Notes under the pieces: generated by a model
What the model was told of the DNA's origin: nothing
The model's input: only the letters and a program-made list of their open reading frames with translations
Database searches by the model: none
NCBI GenBank assembly: GCA_011503125.2
Contig: WWBZ02000009.1
Span: 310,001 to 374,000, forward strand
DNA: 64,000 nt
Source of the DNA: Botryosphaeria dothidea
Lineage: Eukaryota; Ascomycota; Dothideomycetes; Botryosphaeriales; Botryosphaeriaceae
Direction of reading: 5' to 3'
Program-made: the position numbers and the translations under genes
Part shown: positions 34,395-44,844 of the stretch, in pieces
Position numbering within the stretch: position 1 is the first letter of the stretch
Layout of the letters: each line of letters begins with the position of its first letter

Positions 34395-35368
34395 ATGGAC
34401 GCCGCCCTCGTCCAAGCCCGCAGCCTCCTCCAGCCCATCACGCACAACCTGCCGGGCCCCATCCACGACGCCGGCCTCTCGCTGCTGGGGCCAAAGTGCT
34501 ACCAGAAGCTGATCAAGGACATCGACCCGGTCAACTACCCGGAATGCCTCAAGCTCGCCATCAGCAAGGGTCTCGGCATCGGCATCATCGGCGCCTCCTC
34601 CGTCGTCAAGATCCCGCAGCTGATCAAGCTCCTCCGCTCCCAAAGCGCCGAGGGCATCTCCTTCCTCTCCTACCTCCTCGAGACCAGCTCCTACATCATC
34701 GGCCTGGCGTACAATGCCCGGAATGGGTTCCCGTTCAGCACCTACGGCGAGACGGCCCTGATCGCCGTCCAGAACGTCGCCATCGCCGCGCTCGTCCTGC
34801 ATTTCAAGGGCAGGGATGCTGGCGCCGCAGCGTGGGTCGCCGGGCTGGCGGCGGCGGGCTACGCGCTGTTCGACCAGGGGATCGTGGATGCGAAGACGCT
34901 GGCGGCGCTGCAGGCGGCCGGCGGCGTGCTGAGCATCGCGAGCAAGGCGCCGCAGATTGTCGAGGTGTATCGGCAGGGCGGGACGGGGCAGTTGAGCGCT
35001 TTCGCGGTGAGTTGGGAACACCCTCTTTCCCCTTTTTTCGCCTTTTTTCTGCATATGCTGATGTTGTGTTTTTGTTGTAGGTCTTCAACTACCTCCTCGG
35101 CTCCCTGTCGCGCATCTTCACCACCCTCCAGGAGGTTAATGACACGCTGATTCTATTTGGATTCGTGGCGGGCTTCTTGTTGAATGCCGTGCTGGCTGTG
35201 CAGATGGTGTACTATTGGAATGCGCCTGCGAGCGGCGGCAAGGCGAAGGGCAAGGGCAAGGGCAAGAAGCAGGTGCAGGCTAAGGATAAGAATACTGGGA
35301 AGCCGTTGGCTACGTCGACGGCGACACCGAGCAAGGCTAAGAGCCCGAGCACCCGCAGGAGGGGTTGA
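34395..35368 (+). CDS. PQ-loop protein, mannose-P-dolichol utilization defect 1 (MPDU1/Lec35)-like
   Basis: Two exons (34395-35006, 35081-35368; intron 74 nt) give 299 aa. Two PQ-loop motifs are present: SSVVKIPQLIKLLRSQSAEG and SIASKAPQIVEVYRQGGTGQ. Five to seven hydrophobic helices surround them, with FNYLLGSLSRIFTTLQEVND and LFGFVAGFLLNAVLAVQ following. The C-terminus is a Lys-rich cytosolic tail, KGKGKGKKQ. MPDU1 is needed for use of dolichol-phosphate-mannose and -glucose in the ER, hence for N-glycan, GPI and mannosylation pathways. The start at 34395 (CATCATGGAC) is the first one that leads into family sequence. The frame is open further upstream but is not conserved in character. Confidence 0.88.
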
Positions 35369-36746
35369 GCTCTGGGTTGCCTTACGAGGAGTTCCGGGCG
35401 GGATTCTTTTCTGACTCTCTGGGTTTCTTTAATGGATGTGGTTTGATTCTCCCAGGTTCTTGTGCGTGTGCTGAGGCCTTCCCGTCTCCAGATCTCCCTA
35501 CTGAATCTTGACTGTACATTTCCCCCCATTCACAGCCGCATGAATAAGCGAGAGAGGTTCCGGTAGCTCATCTGGACCTATACCCTCATCTGACTTTAAC
35601 AACACTCCTGAGGAGAGAACAATGAGGGGAAAACATGTAGTGTTATATGTCAGAGACGAATTTTGAGAGTAAGAGCCGCGTGGTCTCTCCGGTCCACATA
35701 GTGCCACGAGTATCGACTCTGCTTCTGATCATGAGATCCATATGCAGGATATCGTGTGGTTGGAGCCGGTGAGCTAGACTCGTGTTATTGAGGGAAAGGT
35801 GGGATGGGTGTCTTTTAAATGACTTATCTCAACACAATGAAAAAGGAAAAGAGAACTGAGGAGACCTCACTGTGCTCCAAGAACATTCGGATACACCACC
35901 AGCTACTGTGTCTGACTGCCTTGGCTGGCATTTGCTCTTCAGGAGGCAAGAGCACTCTATCTGTTCCAAATAATGGCATCATTCAGGTTAGATCTGGACT
36001 GACATAATTGCTAGATCTCGTAGAAGGCCATCATGATTGTCTCAAGGCCAACACTCCTAGGAGTTTTCGCGATAGTACGTGACATGGCCAGTAGGCTGCA
36101 AACCCGACAAATCACATTTTTCCGTGAATTATTTCACAAGCCAGTATGATTGGATTGGTACTATTGAATGGCTACATGGCATTGGGCATAGTAGCGAATG
36201 AAGCGACCTTTTTGTTCCTTTTCTGAGAACAGGCGATGCGAGGAAATTGCATATCCATTGTGACAGGTAAACCTGTCACTAATTATGTTCACGGGATTGA
36301 TGGAGTAGGGTTAATGTGGCTGAAGTAAATTCTTGGCTCGTGTCAGTGCAAGCTGGAGGATATGTAGACTTAAAAGCACTCCCCTGTACTGATGTAAGAA
36401 ATATATTAGCTAACTGAAGTTCCCTGGATGGTTGTAAGCAGAAAATATCAATGGCCCATACTGCCGTCGCTTGCCGTTGCTCTCCTTTCCTTTCTCAAAG
36501 TGTGGTCATGCTATTGAGTGTCTATTCTTAAATACTTCTAAGCTGACAATATGATACTATTCGTCTAGACTTTTGTTGGAATTGACCTGTGTCCTCTAAA
36601 AATTGAAAACCGCTCTCATGCATGCAAATACTTTCGTCCCGAGACTTTAGCAGCAGCAACACTATTTCTTGGATAATGCCAAATCGCCCAAAGACGCCAT
36701 TTCATCCCGCCCTTTTTTTTTCCCTGAGTTTCAAATACTACTAAAC
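35369..36746. other. intergenic region, 1.4 kb
   Basis: This is AT-rich between two convergent genes. It marks the change from compact housekeeping genes to the accessory block. No gene, repeat or splice-like structure was seen. Confidence 0.4.
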
Positions 36747-37225
36747 TCATTTAGGACTTCGGCTCCCCAAAATCACCTTGGAGACCGTCACGTCAACCTG
36801 TCCGAGCGGACCGTCGGAGCTGAACACGCCGAGGGTGACCGAGTACCGACTCGAGTTGACATGGCTGCCGTAGAACTCGTTGCTGCCGATCTGCGGACAG
36901 CTCCAGTACAAGGTACAGACGCGGTCCGTCGCGATGTACAGGTCGAGCGTACCCGACGTGCCCGACCAGGCGTTCTCCCGGCCGCAGGCCGACACGTTGC
37001 CGTGCCGTTTGGGGCCGATGACCATGTTGTTGAGCTTTTGCGCGTCGATCTCCCGGTCCTTGTTGTCGTCTTCGTAGAATTTGCCCCTATTGCTGGTTAG
37101 TAAGGTGATGCTTCTTCCATACATGGTACGTGTGTAATGTACCATTCGGTGCGCGCGTTGTGGATCTCAAGGTTCGCGTCCGTGCGATTGATGGCGTGGA
37201 TCCTGACCCAATGTGCATAACCCAT
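36747..37225 (-). CDS. aegerolysin-family protein
   Basis: Two exons (37143-37225, 36747-37086; intron 56 nt) give 140 aa, the usual length for aegerolysins. The start has a strong context, ACCATGG. Visible family blocks are WVRIHAIN, NLEIHNARTEWGKFY, the central SACGRENAWSGTSG, TLYWSCP and the final GQVDVTVSKV. No signal peptide is seen, as is usual in this family. Aegerolysins are beta-sandwich proteins that bind particular membrane lipids, such as sphingomyelin/cholesterol or ceramide phosphoethanolamine. Some form pores only with a MACPF-domain partner. No MACPF gene was recognised in the window. Whether this one acts in development, defence or lipid binding cannot be told from sequence. 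Confidence 0.88.
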
Positions 37226-37412
37226 GGTGATGAGATGAGTTTGATTGCGTGGTTTTTGCAAAGGAGGACGCAATTTGTAATCGTCCTCTTCCCGAGAATA
37301 TGGTATTCTGTTGTGGTGACTTCAAACTGTCTTTTGGGTTCGGTTTTTTAAAGGGGTGATAAGAGATGCATTCAGCCTAGCCGTACGTATGATCTCTCTA
37401 ATCGTTTACAGG
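37226..37412. promoter_or_regulatory. upstream region of the aegerolysin gene
   Basis: This is the short 5' flank, with an AT-rich TTTAAAAAA on the minus strand near 37350. It is assigned by position only. Confidence 0.3.
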
Positions 37413-38306
37413 CTAGATAAGATGGTTGAAGTGAGAAGATTCGTCCAGAACTTCAGAAAAGGAGGGGGGGGGGTCAGGGTCATCTTGCGAAGGATGCGGG
37501 GTAGGACCAAACTGCACTGTAGCACTAATTTTCGGGATGACGACCATTTTCGTAGCGTACCATGAATGAAACAGAGTCTTGAATTCAATATGCCGAAAAA
37601 AGACTATGATATTGCCCAATGGGAAAGCCGAATACTGTTTCAAGAAAGAAGTCAGGACCAGGAGACTTCGAGCAGAATGTTTCCAGAGATTTTCCAAACG
37701 TTGCACTTTCACAACCGACCGAATGACCAGCTTTCGCCGGTACTTGGGCATTGCAATCTTCAAGTTCTCTCCACCAGAAATTATTTGTGCACTTTCGGAT
37801 TCCGTCGCTGGCACTTCAATGAAGGGTAATGATGATCAATAACCCAGTACCAGTCTTTGCTCGTTCAATTTTTTCAGCCCCTAAGCAATTCCAGGATTAC
37901 TAGGAGATTATAGATGGCTGTCGCTCGCCTTCATACAACGAAATGTCAGTCACTGGTACAAGAATCAAGCTTGACCGCATCACTTACCTTACACAATCCC
38001 GCGCCTGCGGCAGATCTTGCGGTCGTAATTTTCCCCGAGTTGCACGAACTTGGTACATACATGCATTTCTTCGTGAGTTCGCAAAGAAACCGCACGAGGA
38101 ATGAAAAACTGCGACTTTCTCCGCCATAAGGCCGCACCCACATTGATTCGCCTTCTCGCTTCAGGATGATCACGACATCTTGCAAAAACCTGGCGTATTC
38201 TCGCACGCCTGATTTCTAGCCGAGGTCGTGTAGAAAATCGTGTGCCTAGATGGAGGACCTGTAGTCTTGCGTAGAGATATCGTGAGAGACGACAAGGCTG
38301 AAGCAC
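37413..38306 (-). other. unresolved coding-like stretch
   Basis: Minus-strand frames of 133 aa (37413-37814), 105 aa (37989-38306) and 86 aa (37946-38206) lie end to end. A further frame near 37.6-37.75 kb has protein-like composition (ESATFGKSLETFCSKSPGPD). A GTAAGT donor lies near 37988 on the minus strand. This could be a multi-exon gene or a decayed one. No family was recognised and no exon model closes cleanly. It sits directly upstream of the aegerolysin gene on the same strand. Confidence 0.3.
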
Positions 38307-39220
38307 CTCATACGTATCGACGACATCATTGCAACCTAGTCACAACTAATCAATTACACTAGGACAACTTAATGCACAAAACCGAAACCGGACAGTGGGT
38401 CAGTCAAGCCTTCTTTTTTGGTCGATGGTATCGCATACATATGATAAAGCCAACAAAAACTCTCAAGCTTGGAACGGCGAAAGAGAGTAGAGTCCAATGA
38501 GTTATGTTCGACGAAAGCCACTGCTTACTTTTAAACAGAGAGGGCTTATCAGAGTGCTTACAGCCAAGCCTACTAATTCCTTCAATCTAATTGGTCATGG
38601 TGCTGCAGCTGAACTCTTCAAGCAGAAAGTGCCGACGAACCGTTAGTATCTGTTCAGCATTCACACTCTCAAGCCGTTCCATGCTGAACAGATACTGGCG
38701 GTTCATCCTTCTCTACAAAGAAGCGTGTCAGAAACTTTTGAGAAGTTCTGTACCTCAGGATGAGCGCTAAAGATTCGTATCTGGACGTTAGTACGAGTTG
38801 TCAAGACACCGGGATTTTCTCAAATGTTTTTTTATTGTTCCTCGATAAGATTCCAAGCTTCGGCTTCTTAATCCTCACTGAACATTTAATCACACGGCCG
38901 TCTTATCAGAAGACCGAAGAGCTCAAACGAGGATAACTCTGAGCTTGATAGGCGCTCACTTCGTGGGGCGGTTCCTAAGATTACTTTGCTTTGTACATAC
39001 AGTCACGGAAATTTTCCGTGGTAGGTTGGACTAACTTTCATGGTGGTTTGCAGATCAAATAAAGACTTGCCGATTGCCGTGGGCGGGTGATGCGGAGATG
39101 CGGGGAGCGGAAACCTTCCGTCTGCGGTAGGTTATATACCAGATCCAATCATTTCACGGATTAGTCTAGCCAACACATGCCCTGCGTAGGCGGCTGAACT
39201 TCACACTACCCGCGCTGAAA
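38307..39220. other. intergenic region with a hairpin; P450 promoter, TATATA at 39133-39138
   Basis: No gene was seen. A long inverted repeat lies at 38637-38704 (listed separately). A TATATA lies about 85 bp before the P450 start. Confidence 0.4.
38637..38704. repeat. inverted repeat / hairpin, 24-nt arms, 20-nt loop
   Basis: AGTATCTGTTCAGCAT (38645-38660) is exactly reverse-complemented at 38681-38696. After a two-base mismatch, GAACCG/CGGTTC extends the stem (38637-38642 with 38699-38704). The loop is 38661-38680. Confidence 0.85.
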
Positions 39221-40988
39221 ATGATGTTGGAAACATTGACGTCGTTTCTCCGGCACTATCTATGGCTTGCTGCCCTTGCGGCGATCCTCACTCACTTCGC
39301 CCGCAACTACTTCACTCCCGGCGTGCGGAGAATACCTGGGCCTGTTCTCGCCAAATTCACAAACTTATGGAGGTTCTATGATGTCTGGAAGGGCCGCAAT
39401 GACCTCACATTGAATGCACTTCATCGCAAGTATGGAGACAACGTCCGGTTGGGCCCGAATGTGGTCAGCATAAAGAACATGAACGACATCAAAGTCGTGT
39501 ATGGCATCAATTCTGGCTTCTACAAGGCAAGATAGACCAGATAGGATATCGAAGTGTTTAATAAACTGATGACAAGATAGAGCAAATTCTATGCTGTTCA
39601 ACAACAGATGGCCAACGGCAAACCTACCGTTACGCTGTTCACCTCCCTTTCCGAGCAATGGCACGCCAACATCAAACGTCCAATCGCCAATGCTTACTCA
39701 ATGACTACTCTGACAGAATTTGAGCCCTTCGTCGACAACGTAATCAGCCTGCTATTCTCTCGACTCGATCAGCTCTTCACAATGAATCCGGAGCCTTCGA
39801 GCTCCCCATACAGCAGCCCTCCCCCATGTCCTCTCTTCGACTGGCTTCAATTCTACGCATTCGACGTCATCGGCAAGCTCACATGCAGCAAAGACCTGGG
39901 TTTCCTCTCCTCCGGCCACGACGTCGACAACATCATCCGCGACCTAAACACCACGATGTACGCTCCCTTCCCCCTCCCCCCCCCCCCCCCCCAACCCCAA
40001 CCCCTTGTCCCATCCCGTTGACATCCCGCACACAGGGACTACAACGCCACCATCGGCCAACTCCCCTGGCTCGACCACCTCCTCGTCAAAAACCCGCTCC
40101 GCCACGCCCTCCTCGGCACCTCCGCCACCGGCGCCGTCGCGCGCTTCGCCCGCGCGCGCCTCGACGAGCGCCTGCTCGAGCGCGAAAAGGGCGTCGAGCA
40201 GCCGCGCCGCGACTTCATGGCGCGCTTCTTCGAGGCGCGCGGCGCCCACCCGGCCGTCGTCGACGACGCGCAGGTCTTCTCGTACGTCGTGACCAACGTC
40301 TTCGCGGGCTCGGACACTACGGCGATCAGCCTGCGGGCGGTGATCTACTACGTGCTGAGGCATCCGCGGTGCTACGAGAAGATGATGCGGGAGTTGGAGG
40401 GGGCGAGGAGGGCGGGCAGGCTGGCCGGGTGCGCGACGTGGCGGCAGAGTCAGGAGTTGGTGTATTTTGATGCGGTGGTCAAGGAGGCGTTGCGGCTGCA
40501 TCCGGCGGTGGGGATGCTGCTCGAGAGGGTGGTGCCGGAGGGGGGAGGGTTGACGTTGGAGAGCGGGGAGGTGTTGAGGCCGGGGACGATTGTCGGCGCG
40601 AGTCCGTGGGTCGTGCATAGGGATGAGAGGATCTTCGGCGAGGAGCCGGACAGGTTCGTGCCGGAGCGGTGGTTGCAGGGGGAGAAGGAGAGTAAGAGTC
40701 AATGGGAGGCGAGGCTGCAGAGGATGACGAGAGCCAATTTGACGTTTGGAATGGGGCCTCGGACGTGCATCGGGAAGAACATTAGCCTGCTGGAAATTTA
40801 TAAGCTCTTGCCGAGCTTGTTTCTGAGATACGAGGTAAGGGACTCTTTGGGAGGGGACGCAAATAAGCTGCTAACTGGTTGAATAGATCCAGCTGGTGGA
40901 TCCGAAGGCGGACTGGAAAATCACAAATGCCTGGTTTGTGCGTCAGGAGGGTGTGCAGTTTCACTTGTCTAAGAGAGCCGGATCTTAA
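39221..40988 (+). CDS. cytochrome P450 monooxygenase, pisatin-demethylase-like
   Basis: Four exons (39221-39526, 39581-39957, 40036-40834, 40887-40988) give 527 aa. The N-terminal helix LWLAALAAILTHFA anchors it in the ER. Next come RRIPGPVLAKFTNLWRF, the I-helix VFAGSDTT, the K-helix KEALR and the haem loop FGMGPRTCIGKN near residue 470. The order and the RRIPGP/NLWRFYDVW start resemble fungal pisatin demethylase-type P450s. The first intron uses a GC donor (AAG|GCAAGA), which keeps FYK-SKFYAVQQ in frame. The second intron holds a run of 17 C (39976-39992). Substrate is unknown. The acyltransferase at 43270 could act on its product. No disruption was seen. Confidence 0.88.
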
Positions 40989-41412
40989 CTGTATCGTTAT
41001 GTGTACTGGGGTGATGGCGTAGGGTGGTCGATGGTCCGTTCCTTCTCGATCGTGGGTTGCAGATGATCTGGAATAGGGATGACTACTAACGATTTACTCA
41101 CTGCAACACTCGGAAAAACAACACAAATGGCTTCACTAATGCTTCTGTTCACCTTTTCTCTTTATTGAGTTGGAGAATACACCAAGTAGCCCTAAGTGAA
41201 ACAATTCTCATTGTTCTGGTGACAAATATGTTCGTGGAAGCCTTGAATCTCTAGCTATCAAGTTATTCAGTCAGAGACTATCCTCGAATACATCTTGGCA
41301 GGTTCTTGCGCCGTGCTACTTGATTTGACTGTCCTGATGATAGTTCTATTTTCGGGACTGTGCGCACGGTAATACTAGCTATCCAGTATTGCTCTTTTGT
41401 ACTGCTTCTGCC
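40989..41412. other. convergent intergenic region
   Basis: These are the 3' flanks of the P450 and the F-box-like gene. Nothing else was seen. Confidence 0.4.
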
Positions 41413-42677
41413 TCACGGCTTAGAATTTACGTAGTAATTATCCAATACCTTACGTACTGCACTCTGTGCGTCCGGTCCTACATAGCTCACACCTGAAAGT
41501 CTCTTGTCTTGTCTCCATGTGTTTCTCCGTGCAACAAAATGCATCGTCGCATCATCCACCAGCGTGTCGAACCAGAGCCGTCCACCGTCTTCGCGCAGCG
41601 AAAAAAGGGAGAAACTGAGGAGCTTGAGACTTTCCAGATCCTCAAGTACGCCGCACCAATGCCCCGTTGTGCAAAGAGACCAATGAAAAGTAACATGTTG
41701 TAGGTTATGGCGAAAGTGGCGTAGGAGCCTGACCAGAGTGTCTTCGTCTGCGGGTAGAACCTTATGCGAAGGTCGCGGAGTCCGGGAGAGAGACCAGCAT
41801 GAATAAGATCATCGAGCAAGTGATTATTCTCGCCCAGATCGGCCCTCAAATCGAGCTTAGGGAGATTCTTAGCGGTAGTGACGAGCTCTCCGGCAAACTG
41901 TAGCTCGAGATCCTTCTCGAAGCATTTTAAAGTGAGTTTCTCCAAATGCTCTGACCACACCGATATGAACTCTGGTCTTCGGAGATTTTCCAAGTGGATC
42001 CTTCCTTGGTTCAGCTTCCTCGCTGGATGTATGCCGCCGTCATCTGCTTTCCATCTGTGGAAACCCTTAACATGTAGCTTCATGTCCCCGATCATGGAGA
42101 GAAAAACGTTGAAGATATCATCCCAGGACACTTCATCCGTACAGAACGGGGATGGCAAATTTTTATGAATAAAGAAAGTCCGACAGTTCACCAAACCCGA
42201 AGTGAGCATCTCTCGTATTGCATCAAATGCTGGAAATGGCGGGACAAGGCGACCGTGAACGCCTCGATTCCAAGTAAAGCCGGTTCCGAAATACGATGAT
42301 TCTCCCTCCTTGAGAAAAAGCGTGGCATGCAGGGTATGCACGTGCTTCCGGATTTGGTCATGTGCTGCGATGTCTTTCAGTCTTTGAATGCTCCGTGCGG
42401 ACAGATCCGTTCTCAAAAAGCCGAAACACGTGCGTGCGAAGACACGGAAAGTTTTCTGCCTAAGTTTTCGGCAAGCCAAACGTAGTGAAATGATGTCGCG
42501 AGTCTGTGGCATTTGGATACCACATAGACGTAGCAGAAAGTTCATGATCCTAGCAACATTGTCAAAGAATATTCCAGCTTTTCGAAGGTTGAGGTCCTCA
42601 TTGATAATCAGAGAAACAAGTTCATCTGCGATTGCTTCAGCGATCTCCAGCGGAAGCTGCGGAAGTATCAGCACCAT
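41413..42677 (-). pseudogene. F-box-like hypothetical protein with a late frameshift
   Basis: From ATG 42677 a 396-codon frame opens with an F-box-like segment, LPQLPLEIAEAIADELVSLI, and continues with a leucine-rich, all-helical body. From about 41750 downward that frame becomes unlike protein. Another frame reads naturally instead: ADEDTLVRLLRHFRHNLQHV, then GVLEDLESLKLL and RLWFDTLVDDATM, ending at TGA 41413-41415. A one-base indel near 41745-41760 therefore probably separates the halves, or the assembly has an error there. No plausible intron fits. Many fungal F-box proteins of this kind have unknown targets. If the first frame is real, the gene ends at 41487. Confidence 0.55.
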
Positions 42678-43269
42678 GACTGTCGCAGACCCGCCTCTGA
42701 TTTCATTGTGAAGAAGTGATGTGTTCTGTTGAAGCTGGCGGGGTGAGGAGGCGGCACTGAAAAGCTCTAGTACACTTTCGGTATCTATAACACTATCATT
42801 GGTAGCAACAACACATATCTTGACATGTTCCCGACAGCTGTAATTTCCAACATGTAGAATCCAACAAGCTACAGCCTCTCCACTCCGCTCCCCATTCGCT
42901 GATCGTTTCTTAATTTCATGCTGTTTTATTTATACAAGTCGTATCATATAAGACAGAGTTCTGTCTCTGGGGGAGCTATCTTCAACTCCGCATATTTTAG
43001 TCACAAGTGCTGGCAGCTATTTCTTGATCGCAACCATCAGACTTGATCCTTATTTTAAAATTTGCATCAGGTCGGTTTTAATAGTACTTTGAAAGCAAGG
43101 CCCAATGCAGAAAGAATGGAAGCATTCAACCAGACGCAAGTATATTCAGTCTTCCGAGACACTTGCGTCCGGACATATGCTTCCACCCCCTACGCATCCC
43201 AAAAGTACTAGCATCCGGACAGTTTTCTTTACAAACGGGTCATGACCAATGACATTTGTATCTAAAGAG
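42678..43269. other. intergenic region with a palindromic element
   Basis: This is the upstream region of the F-box-like gene and the 3' flank of the acyltransferase. It contains the MITE-like palindrome at 43082-43210. Confidence 0.4.
43082..43210. repeat. MITE-like imperfect palindrome (129 bp)
   Basis: Three paired arms nest around a 19-nt loop: TAGTACTTTG/AAAAGTACTA at the ends, TGGAAGCAT/ATGCTTCCA inside, and GACGCAAGT/ACTTGCGTC next to the loop (43142-43160). The outer arms can be read as GTAC-ended termini flanked by TA on each side, as left by Tc1/mariner-type insertion. Confidence 0.65.
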
Positions 43270-44844
43270 CTACTTGCCCTCCGTTCGTAGCCCCACGTCG
43301 AAACCCAAGTTCAGCTTTCTGATCTCCCGCACAACTCCGTCCATGTCCGCCTTCACCAGCCGCAGCAGTACATTCCAATCGCCTCCAGCTCCCCCCATGA
43401 CGCTCTTCCGTGGCAAGATATCCACCGTGCCCGGTCCGGTCGACCACGGCTTGAGCACCCATTCGGGAGCGCCGCGGGGAGAAGTCACGTTGGGAATACC
43501 GAAGTCGAGATTTGTGGGCAAATCGGCCCAGGAGTTGCAGTTCAGGCCCGTCCGTGCGGGATTGAGGGCGCGGTCGCGTGCAGCTGTACATTCGCCGGCG
43601 ATTGCCCATTGTGGCATTCTCTCGAAGTAAGAGGCATCTGGAAAGAAGTATTCGTTGGTATGGGTGCAGATGAATCCCAACCAGCTGCAATGCCGGTGCA
43701 CATAATCGGCGTTCGCCGCAAAGATGGCATATCGGATGCGGATCGCAATGAGGGCAATCTTCTCCATATCCTTGCCTGATCCAGCCAAGAGCTCATCAAC
43801 TCTTGCTGTTGCGGTCGTGACAACGTGACAGTTCCCAATATAGTCATCAGGTACAGGTTGATACAGCTCCTTCCGTGCATTGACTGTCATGTTGAAACGG
43901 GAGACTTCGTGCGCCCTCAGCCCCTGTACACCTTTCTTGCCGTTCTGAGAGATTCGTTGTCTCCTTGACCACCGAGACCTCATAACGCAGATCCAAATCA
44001 TGGCGGACAAGCAGTCCGTTTCTGAGATCCGTTCTTCCGGAACCATCCTCGAATACGGACCAACTCCCGTCTTCAAGGAATCAACAGAAGCCTTCGTGAA
44101 CCGGAGAGTCTTGCTGACATGCGTTTGCTGCTCCTCATTCGGAAGCGCCATTAGCTCATACCTCCGGAAGTCATACTGGATAGGTTCTGTTATCGCAAAG
44201 ATCGACGGACTTGCCCACTCGGACGCAAGCGGCCTTGTGAGGCCTAATCCCTTGCCACCGAACGGTCTTCCTGCGAAACGCTCCAGAATCTTTTTTATCC
44301 CGTAGCCGTCCGCGACGGCATGGTGGAACGCAAAGCACAGGATCAAGCCGCCATCAAGCCAATTGGCCTGTAAGCCCATTGCCGGACATGACTGCCCCAG
44401 TGCAGAATGATGGGGAAACTGGGAAAACATCGTCGGGTCTCGCGACTCGGCCTCGAAATTCTGGAAGTCGAAATTCTGGAAGTCGACGTCCCGATAGTGT
44501 AGATTCCATCCTTTCGATGCGTCCAGCATGTTTTGCTTGAACATCTTTGGATTGAGATTCTGGTCTTCTTCGGTACGCGTAATCTTAGGTGGCGGATTGT
44601 CGTACTCGATCGCTATGTAATATGTCCCGCTAGCTGATGGAAGCACCCGGCCGGCCAGGATGGGCCAAGTTTCGATTGTTGCCTGCAAGCGATTTTGCAG
44701 ATACTTGACTGCAAAGGAGCGAGCGGAATGGTTCGGAAAGGGGAAGATGTACAGAAAGCGCAAATAGGTCGAAGGCATTGTTTGATCTACTGCCGTGAGC
44801 AATACAAGGGGTCGCAGCGGCTTAAAGAGGGGGTCCTCAGCCAT
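43270..44844 (-). CDS. BAHD / trichothecene 3-O-acetyltransferase-like acyltransferase
   Basis: This is a single exon of 524 aa. The catalytic HxxxD motif is HHAVADG, near residue 180. The second conserved block reads LDFGIPNV in place of the usual DFGWG. PLDxT-like sequence at the start (PLRPLVLLTAVDQTMPSTYL) and ETWPILAGRV fit the fungal Tri101-type branch of the transferase family (PF02458). These enzymes move acetyl or other acyl groups from CoA to hydroxyls of secondary metabolites. A 15-bp tandem duplication inside the gene gives NFDFQNF (near 44460-44485). The frame is intact. The P450 at 39221 is the likely functional neighbour, but no backbone synthase is present. Confidence 0.82.
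   Translation of the reverse strand: MAEDPLFKPLRPLVLLTAVDQTMPSTYLRFLYIFPFPNHSARSFAVKYLQNRLQATIETWPILAGRVLPSASGTYYIAIEYDNPPPKITRTEEDQNLNPKMFKQNMLDASKGWNLHYRDVDFQNFDFQNFEAESRDPTMFSQFPHHSALGQSCPAMGLQANWLDGGLILCFAFHHAVADGYGIKKILERFAGRPFGGKGLGLTRPLASEWASPSIFAITEPIQYDFRRYELMALPNEEQQTHVSKTLRFTKASVDSLKTGVGPYSRMVPEERISETDCLSAMIWICVMRSRWSRRQRISQNGKKGVQGLRAHEVSRFNMTVNARKELYQPVPDDYIGNCHVVTTATARVDELLAGSGKDMEKIALIAIRIRYAIFAANADYVHRHCSWLGFICTHTNEYFFPDASYFERMPQWAIAGECTAARDRALNPARTGLNCNSWADLPTNLDFGIPNVTSPRGAPEWVLKPWSTGPGTVDILPRKSVMGGAGGDWNVLLRLVKADMDGVVREIRKLNLGFDVGLRTEGK

Noticed and set aside
39976..39992. Run of 17 C as a possible regulatory or structural signal
   Set aside because: It is inside a P450 intron and is best read as an ordinary homopolymer, whose length may also be a sequencing artefact.
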